Below are positions 7,156-13,302 of a DNA stretch of 13,302 nt, one piece after another. How positions within the stretch are numbered: the first letter of the stretch is position 1; every line of letters begins with the position of its first letter. The translations under genes and the position numbers were made by a program. The notes under the pieces were generated by a model. That model was given only the letters and a program-made list of their open reading frames with translations. It ran no database searches and had not been told where the DNA came from. Source of the DNA: Thermohalobaculum sp964467005 (GTDB taxonomy: Bacteria > Pseudomonadota > Alphaproteobacteria > Rhodobacterales > Rhodobacteraceae); assembly GCA_964467005.1 (NCBI GenBank), contig CAYXPI010000099.1:1-13302 (forward strand), in the 5' to 3' direction.

Positions 7156-7773
7156 ATGACGACGATGCTTTCGATTTCCTCAACGCCGCTCTTCCATGCG
7201 CGGCTGCATGCGCGGCCGCCCGGCGGGGCGGAGCCACAGGCGGCCCAGGAGAGCGAGCGTCAGAGCCGAGGGGGCGAGCGCCGGGCGCGCGAACTCGAGG
7301 AGCTCGCTTCGGCCGGCGGCGGGGATCTCGGCGCGGAAGCCCGGGCGCGCCTTGCCGAGCTCGCGGCGCGGGACCGGGCGGTGCGGGCGCATGAGGCGGC
7401 CCACGCCCGGGCGGGGGGCCGCTACGCCGGGCCGCCGCGCTATGATTACGTGCAGGGGCCGGACGGCAAGCGCTACGCCGTCGCCGGCCAGGTCCAGATC
7501 GACGTCTCGCCGAGCCGGGGGGACCCCGAGGCGACCATCGCCAAGATGCGGGTCGTGAAGGCCGCGGCCCTCGCGCCGGCCGATCCCTCGCCGCAGGATC
7601 GGCGCGTGGCCGCCCTGGCGGACCGTCTGGCCCGCGCCGCGGAGGCCGATCTCCGGGCCGAGGCCCGCGCCCGCGAGGCGTGGGAGACCGCCCGGCTCGG
7701 CCGGCTCTCGGCGCTCTTCGCGCAGACCGCGCTTCTTCCCGCGCCCGAGCCGAGCTGGACCAGGGCGGCTTGA
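7156..7773 (+). CDS. SprA-related putative zinc metalloprotease (HExxH)
   Basis: A 205-residue protein with an HEAAH motif at 79-83, the zinc-protease HExxH pattern. It is followed by AGPPRYDYVQGPDGKRYAVAG and by IDVSPSRGDPEATIAKM and KAAALAPADPSPQDR. This order matches the SprA-related family (PF12118; putative metalloprotease CJM1_0395 type) as I know it. Residues 25-75 and 150-180 are Ala/Arg/Glu-rich and probably helical or coiled. I see no signal peptide or membrane helix, so location is uncertain. No biochemical role is established for the family as far as I know. The ATG at 7156 (or 7165) lacks a good ribosome site; the strong one lies 36 bases upstream, in front of a three-codon frame. 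The CtrA-type box lies upstream. A YdcH-like gene follows after 73 bp. Confidence 0.8.
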   Translation: MTTMLSISSTPLFHARLHARPPGGAEPQAAQESERQSRGGERRARELEELASAGGGDLGAEARARLAELAARDRAVRAHEAAHARAGGRYAGPPRYDYVQGPDGKRYAVAGQVQIDVSPSRGDPEATIAKMRVVKAAALAPADPSPQDRRVAALADRLARAAEADLRAEARAREAWETARLGRLSALFAQTALLPAPEPSWTRAA

Positions 7774-7846
7774 CCGAGCGCAAGGACAGCGCGCGCGCGC
7801 CCGGCCGCAAATGGGGGCTCCGACGCGGCAGAAAGGACCCCGACCG

Positions 7847-8086
7847 ATGACCCACACCCCCCACGAGCTGAGCGAGGTCTTCCCCGACAAAACAGAGGCG
7901 CTCCACAGCCTCAAGCTCGAGAACCCGCATTTCGCCAAGCTGGAGGCGGCGTATCACACGCTCAACCGAGCGATCCATCGGGCGGAGTGCGATCTCGAGC
8001 CTGTGGCCGACCACGTGCTGGAGGACATGAAGAAGCGCCGCCTCGCCATGCTCGACGAGATCAAGGGCCTCCTCTCCGCCGCCTGA
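7847..8086 (+). CDS. YdcH family (DUF465) small protein
   Basis: A 79-residue, highly charged, probably all-helical protein. Residues 22-45 (LKLENPHFAKLEAAYHTLNR and following HRAE) and 62-71 (KKRRLAMLDE) carry the hallmark pattern of the YdcH/DUF465 family (PF04325), small cytoplasmic proteins common in proteobacteria and without an assigned function. I chose the ATG at 7847, which has AAAGGA about 9 bases upstream and gives the usual family length. An in-frame ATG at 7811 would add 12 unlikely residues. It follows the metalloprotease gene by 73 bp on the same strand, a gap that holds an alternating GC tract (7789-7801). Whether the two share a transcript is unclear. Two GC-rich hairpins follow the stop. 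Confidence 0.88.
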   Translation: MTHTPHELSEVFPDKTEALHSLKLENPHFAKLEAAYHTLNRAIHRAECDLEPVADHVLEDMKKRRLAMLDEIKGLLSAA

Positions 8087-8101
8087 GCCGGGCCTGCGGA
8101 G

Positions 8102-8117
8102 CCCGCCACGCGGCGGG
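8102..8117 (+). terminator. GC hairpin after the YdcH-like gene
   Basis: Perfect inverted repeat CCCGCC-ACGC-GGCGGG beginning 15 bases after the stop codon at 8086. No run of T follows, so it is not a classical intrinsic terminator. It could help termination or protect a 3' end. Repeats of this size are common by chance in DNA this GC-rich. Confidence 0.25.
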
Positions 8118-8158
8118 GCGCGGGCCGCGCGCCGCGGGTGCGAGGCCCCCCAAACGGC

Positions 8159-8180
8159 GGGGCGCCCGACGCGGCGCCCC
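8159..8180 (-). terminator. Hairpin directly after the mscS-type gene
   Basis: Perfect 8-base arms GGGGCGCC / GGCGCCCC around a 6-base loop, starting on the minus strand at the very next base after the TAG stop of the channel gene (8181-8183). On that strand it is followed by GCCGTTTGGGG, with only three T. The position suggests a weak or Rho-assisted terminator, and it could serve the converging YdcH-like transcript too. Confidence 0.4.
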
Positions 8181-10631
8181 CTACCGGTCGTCGACCCGCC
8201 CGCCGGCCGTGGCCATCGCCGCCTCGCCCTCGATCACGTCGAGGGCCGTGCGCGTCGCCGCCCCCACCGCGTGGCGCTCAGCCTCGCCCACGGGCTTGCC
8301 GCCCTCGAGATCGGGCAGGCGCACGGTCACCTCGCGATGGGCGAAGGTGATCCCTTCGCGCTCGAAGAGCTCCCGGATCTCCTGGAACACGCGCTTGCGG
8401 ATCACCCACTGCTCGCCGGGCTTGGTCATGAACTTCACCCGGATGATCATCGCGCTGTCCTGCATCTCGATCACGCCCTGGCTCTTCAGCGGCTGCAGGA
8501 ATTTGTCGCCGATCACCGGGTCTTGCATCAGCTCTTGGCCGAGCTTCTTCACGAGCTTCCTCACCCGCTCCACATCCGTGTCGTAGGTGAGGCGCAAGGG
8601 CAGCTTCATCATCACCCAGTCGCGCGAGTAGTTGGTGAGGAATTTGATCTCGCCAAAGGGGATGGTGTGCAGCATGCCGAGATGGTGGCGGAGCTGGAAC
8701 GAGCGCAGCGAGATCTTCTCCACCGTGCCCTTCACCTCGCCCACATCGATGTACTCGCCGCGCCGGAAGGCGTCGTCCATCAGGAAGAAGGCACCGGAGA
8801 GGATGTCGCGCACCAGCGTCTGGCTGCCGAAGCCGATGGCGAGGCCGAGGATGCCCGCACCCGCGAAGAGCGGCGCCACATTGAGCCCGATCTCCGAGGC
8901 CACGGCCAAAAGGATCGCGATGACGATGAGGCCGAGCACGAAGCTCCGCACCAGCGGCAGGAGCGTGGCCAGGCGCGAGGCCCCGGTGCCGCCCTCGCCC
9001 TCGGCGATCTCGCCCGGCTGCTCGTCCGCGGTCTCCTCTGCGATCTTGCGGTCGATCCAGATGCGGATGGCGTGGAAGAGCACGTAGCCGACGAAGACGA
9101 GGTCGATCACGTCCTCCGCGATGCCGAGCGCCATGGTCTCCGCGAAGATCGCCTGCCCGCCCCAGTAGTAGAGCAGCCCGTAGGCCCCGGCGCCGATGGC
9201 GAAGAGGCTGGCCACCCGCCGCGCCAGGTCCTCGAAGCTCTTCATTCCCCGCCGCGGGAAGACGAAGCGCGAGGAGCCCGTGTCGATCCGCTGGTGGCTG
9301 CGGATGGCGCTGCCTTCCTCGGTGCCGTCGCCGTCGATGTCGCCGGACGAGCCGAAATCCTCCCGCCGCATCTCCACCTCGAGAGGGGGCGGTTGGGCGG
9401 CCTCGGCCTCGGCCTCCGCCTCGGGCGACCGCTCGGCCGCGGCCCGGCGGGCCCGGAGCCGGCCACGGTCGAAGGCGCGCTCGATCCCGTAATTCGCCAC
9501 GGCGTAGATGAGCGTGCCGCCGAGCACCACGAGATAGGGCACCGTGAGACCGAGCGGTTGGGCCTTCAGCCCCATGATCATGTCGACCGAGAACTTGCCC
9601 CAGGAAATCACGAGATAAAGAACGGCGAGCGGCCCCCAGAGGGCGAGGGCGATGAGGGTGACCCAGGAGAGGTTCTCCCGCTCCTGCCCGTCGAGAATGA
9701 TCTTGGAGATCGTGCGCGCGTTGGTGCGCAGCATGATGATGATGCCCACCACCATCACTCCGCTCAAACCGACGGTGACGAGCACCAGCGCGTCGCGCAT
9801 GAGCCCAAGGGCCTGGATCCAGAAGCCGAAGCCGATGGAGAGGACGCCGAAACCGCTCACCCCGTAGAGCCAGCGATAGAGCCGCCTTGCCTCTGAGGTG
9901 CTGATCGCCGGCAGCCGGTAGTTGGGCAGAAATGGGCAGAGGATCATCCGCCAGATCGTGTCGACCACCAGGAAGACCGCGTAGCAGGCAAAGATGATGA
10001 TCACCGTGTTGAGCGTCGCTTCGTCGCCGTCGTGGAAGAAGACGCCGATGGCCGAGGCGGTGGCCGTCACGAGGAGCGTGCCGATCAGCGTGAGGAGCAC
10101 CCGGTAGGCCAGCACCGGCAGCTTCTCGCGATAGCCCTGGGGGTCCGGCTGCTGGAGGCCGACGAAGAGCGGCCGCGCGATGTAGGCGGCGAAGAGGTTG
10201 GAGACGGCCCGCCCCACGGCCAAGAGGACGAGGGAGAAGAGCAGCACGGCCAGGAAATATGAGGGCTCTCCGGTGCGGCTGGCCACCGCGAGGGTGACCC
10301 AGAGCTCCGAGAGGGTGTCGGGCGAGTTTTCCACCACCCGCTCGAGGCGCGACTTGAAGTCGGTCACCGCCCGCTGGGTTTGGCCGAACACGCCCCCGAG
10401 GTCCTCGCCCGTGAGCGCGCCATAGGCCGCACCGGTGGGCACCGCACCGGGATCGAAGACCGGGCGCGACTGCTGCGGCTCGGCCGGCTCCTCCGGCGCG
10501 GCGGTGCCGCCGCCCAACAGGCGCTGATAGTCGAACGGGCTTTGGCCCGCGGCCGGAACCGCGAGTGCGGTCAAGAGCGCGACAACGGCCAACAGATGAC
10601 AGAAGCGGATCACTGGTGCGGCGGTCTCCAT
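8181..10631 (-). CDS. Large MscS-family mechanosensitive ion channel
   Basis: An 816-residue inner-membrane protein. It has an N-terminal signal-like segment (about 11-29, ending VPAAGQ), a Pro/Ala-rich periplasmic stretch and about eleven hydrophobic helices (near 125, 172, 206, 255, 281, 323, 359, 470, 508, 560 and 584). The last is the pore helix with the Gly/Ala-rich signature LFAGAGILGLAIGFGSQTLV (588-607), followed by the MscS beta-domain (RRGEYIDVGEVKGTVEKISL) and the soluble C-terminal domain. MscS channels open under membrane tension to release solutes during osmotic downshock. The size places it with the large MscS paralogues. A charged linker at 382-468, predicted cytoplasmic, holds EAEAEAEAA and a DIDGDGTEE loop (431-439). 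The ATG at 10631 precedes the signal segment; the ribosome site is weak. It stands alone, divergent from the glycosyltransferase genes. Confidence 0.94.
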   Translation of the reverse strand: METAAPVIRFCHLLAVVALLTALAVPAAGQSPFDYQRLLGGGTAAPEEPAEPQQSRPVFDPGAVPTGAAYGALTGEDLGGVFGQTQRAVTDFKSRLERVVENSPDTLSELWVTLAVASRTGEPSYFLAVLLFSLVLLAVGRAVSNLFAAYIARPLFVGLQQPDPQGYREKLPVLAYRVLLTLIGTLLVTATASAIGVFFHDGDEATLNTVIIIFACYAVFLVVDTIWRMILCPFLPNYRLPAISTSEARRLYRWLYGVSGFGVLSIGFGFWIQALGLMRDALVLVTVGLSGVMVVGIIIMLRTNARTISKIILDGQERENLSWVTLIALALWGPLAVLYLVISWGKFSVDMIMGLKAQPLGLTVPYLVVLGGTLIYAVANYGIERAFDRGRLRARRAAAERSPEAEAEAEAAQPPPLEVEMRREDFGSSGDIDGDGTEEGSAIRSHQRIDTGSSRFVFPRRGMKSFEDLARRVASLFAIGAGAYGLLYYWGGQAIFAETMALGIAEDVIDLVFVGYVLFHAIRIWIDRKIAEETADEQPGEIAEGEGGTGASRLATLLPLVRSFVLGLIVIAILLAVASEIGLNVAPLFAGAGILGLAIGFGSQTLVRDILSGAFFLMDDAFRRGEYIDVGEVKGTVEKISLRSFQLRHHLGMLHTIPFGEIKFLTNYSRDWVMMKLPLRLTYDTDVERVRKLVKKLGQELMQDPVIGDKFLQPLKSQGVIEMQDSAMIIRVKFMTKPGEQWVIRKRVFQEIRELFEREGITFAHREVTVRLPDLEGGKPVGEAERHAVGAATRTALDVIEGEAAMATAGGRVDDR

Positions 10632-10668
10632 TGGGTCGGCACGGGCGGCGCGTGGTTCTTGCCAAGTT

Positions 10669-10697
10669 AGTCTAAGGGGCCGGGACCGGGAGGTCAC
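10669..10697 (-). promoter_or_regulatory. Possible sigma70-type promoter for the MscS-family gene
   Basis: Minus strand: GTGACC (10692-10697), a 17-base spacer, then TAGACT (10669-10674). Each hexamer matches consensus at 4 of 6 positions. Transcription would begin near 10662, leaving a leader of about 31 bases before the ATG at 10631. An imperfect dyad GGTCAC...GTGAACC (10692-10720) covers the -35 and could be an operator. Judged by eye only. Confidence 0.35.
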
Positions 10698-10816
10698 CCC
10701 TGCGCGCGACCCCGTGAACCCAGGGTGAGACCGGGCGGGTCGCACGGATTGGGGGCTTGCCCGCCCCTCGGAGATGCGGCAGGTGTGGGGCAAAACGTGC
10801 GGTCAGAGGGACGGTT

Positions 10817-12036
10817 ATGGGCCGGCACATTTCCGGGACTGGCGGGCCGCCCGAGCGGCGCGCCCTCCTCTACAGCCACGACACCTTCGGTCTCGGCCAT
10901 CTTCGTCGGTCGCGCACGATCGCCGGCGCGCTGATCGAAGCCGATCCCGGGCTTTCCGCGCTCATCGTCACCGGCTCGCCGATCGCCGGGCGGTTCGACT
11001 TTCCAGAAGGGGTGGACCATGTGCGCCTTCCGGGCGTCGTGAAGCTTGCCGATGGGAGCTACACCTCCTCCAATCTGAGGCTCGACCTCGACGCCATGGT
11101 GCGCCTTCGCGGCCAGATCATCGCGGCGAGCCATGCGGAGTTCGCCCCCGATCTCGTGATCGTCGACAAAGAGCCCTGGGGCTTTCGCCAGGAGCTCGCG
11201 CCCACCCTGGCCGCCGCCAAGGCCCGCGGCGCGCGCGTCGTTCTCGGCATTCGCGACGTGCTCGACGACGAGGACGCTCTCGCGCGCGAGTGGGAGCGCA
11301 AGGGGGCGGTGGAGGCCATCGAGCGCTTCTACGACGAGATCTGGGTCTACGGCGTGCCGGAGATCTGCGAGCCGCTCTCGGGCCTCGGCCTCTCACCCCG
11401 GATGGAGCGGCGGGTGATCTACACCGGCTATCTCCGCCGCGAGTTGGCCGAGGCGCCGGCCTATCCCGAGCCCGACACGCCCGAGCCGCCCTATGTGATG
11501 GTGACCACCGGCGGGGGTGGCGACGGCGAGGGGCTGGTGGACTGGGTGCTCGCGGCCTACGAGGCCGAGCCCACGCTGTGGCCTCCGGCGATGATCGTCT
11601 ACGGCCCCTTCATGGCCGCGTCCGCGCGGGCCGGGTTCGACGCGCGGGTGGCCGCCCTCGGCGAGCGGGTCCGCGCGGTCGGGTTCCACGGCCGGCTGGA
11701 GGCGCTTCTGGCCGGTGCTGTCGGCGTCGTGGCCATGGGCGGCTACAACACCTTCTGCGAGATCCTCTCCACCGACCGTCCGGCCGTGATCGTCCCCCGG
11801 GTCCGTCCCCGGCGCGAGCAGATCATCCGCGCGGCCTCGGCCGAGCGTCTCGGCCTCGTGCGGATGCTCACCGAGGAGCGCGACGGCCACAGCCCCGCCG
11901 CAATGGCGGCCGCCATCCGCGACCTCGCCCGCCAGCCCAAGCCCTCGGAGGTGCGCATCCCCGGCCTTCTCGGCGGGCTCGAGGCGATCGCGTCGCGCAT
12001 TGTGGCCGCCGACCAGCCCGCCGCCGCCTCCCGCGC

Positions 12037-12040
<4 letters not shown>
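10817..12040 (+). CDS. Predicted glycosyltransferase, COG4671 type (GT-B, MurG-like)
   Basis: A 407-residue, probably cytoplasmic or membrane-associated GT-B fold glycosyltransferase. The N-terminal SHDTFGLGHLRRS (20-32) is the glycine-rich, GH-containing loop seen in MurG-like enzymes. VDKEPWGFRQEL follows at 117-127. The C-terminal half has TTGGGGDGEG (230-239), the AMGGYNTFCEILS donor-site motif (306-318) and VPRVRPRREQIIRA (326-339). These fit the COG4671 predicted glycosyltransferases. The ATG at 10817 has GAGGGA 5 bases upstream; an upstream in-frame start at 10757 would add 20 Arg/Cys-rich residues and is unlikely. Its stop overlaps the next glycosyltransferase start as ATGA, so the two are translated together and probably act in the same surface-glycan or glycolipid pathway. 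Donor and acceptor are unknown. Confidence 0.88.

Positions 12041-13302
<1,262 letters not shown>

Noticed and set aside
7789..7801. Alternating GC tract between the metalloprotease and YdcH-like genes as a structural element
   Set aside because: Short alternating GC runs are common in such GC-rich DNA and nothing around it suggests a function.
8271..9896. A 541-codon plus-strand open frame antisense to the channel gene
   Set aside because: Composition is His/Glu/Ala/Asp-rich and non-family-like, and it mirrors the codon bias of the well-supported MscS-type gene.
10733..10766. Inverted repeat GGGCGGG...CCCGCCC upstream of the first glycosyltransferase
   Set aside because: A 20-base loop, pure GC arms and no relation to a start point or T tract; likely chance.

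Overview
The window is about 13.3 kb of very GC-rich DNA. Gene content points to an alphaproteobacterium, most likely of the Rhodobacteraceae/Rhodobacterales. The clues are an alphaproteobacterial clpP-clpX pair, the TIGR02186 (Alph_Pro_TM) membrane protein beside a TauE-type exporter, a YdcH-like small protein, a COG4671 glycosyltransferase, and an exact CtrA-type box. This is a gene-content judgement; no database search was run. I found no rRNA, tRNA, CRISPR array, insertion sequence or phage gene. It looks like ordinary chromosome, densely packed, with about 11 convincing protein genes.

Layout. (1) Positions 1-1177, minus strand: the 5' part of clpX (runs off the left edge) preceded by complete clpP, each with its own possible sigma70-type promoter. 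(2) 1475-5185, plus strand: an iron-dependent alcohol dehydrogenase, a small exported YHS-type protein and a membrane hybrid histidine kinase. Only the last two are close enough (36 bp) to suggest an operon. (3) 5193-6862, minus strand, converging on the kinase with a 7-bp gap: a TauE/SafE permease translationally coupled (ATGA overlap) to a TIGR02186 membrane-anchored protein. (4) 6863-7155: a divergent intergenic region with an exact TTAA-N7-TTAAC box. (5) 7156-8086, plus strand: an HExxH protein of the SprA-related type and a YdcH/DUF465 protein. (6) 8181-10631, minus strand: a large multi-pass MscS-family channel. (7) 10817-13302, plus strand: two glycosyltransferases overlapping by ATGA. 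The second is not closed by a stop because the window ends in 51 consecutive G.

How the genes relate. clpP and clpX encode the two parts of the ClpXP protease. TauE and TIGR02186 look like a two-gene membrane unit, possibly for a sulfur oxyanion or organosulfonate. The two glycosyltransferases probably start a surface-polysaccharide or glycolipid locus continuing to the right. The kinase carries HisKA, HATPase and receiver domains but no HPt domain or output regulator, so its phosphorelay partner must lie elsewhere.

I do not see a clearly new biological system. The points most worth a second look are the CtrA-type box between tauE and the metalloprotease gene, the exported YHS protein next to an orphan hybrid kinase, the uncharacterised TIGR02186/TauE unit, and the poly-G end that truncates the last gene.
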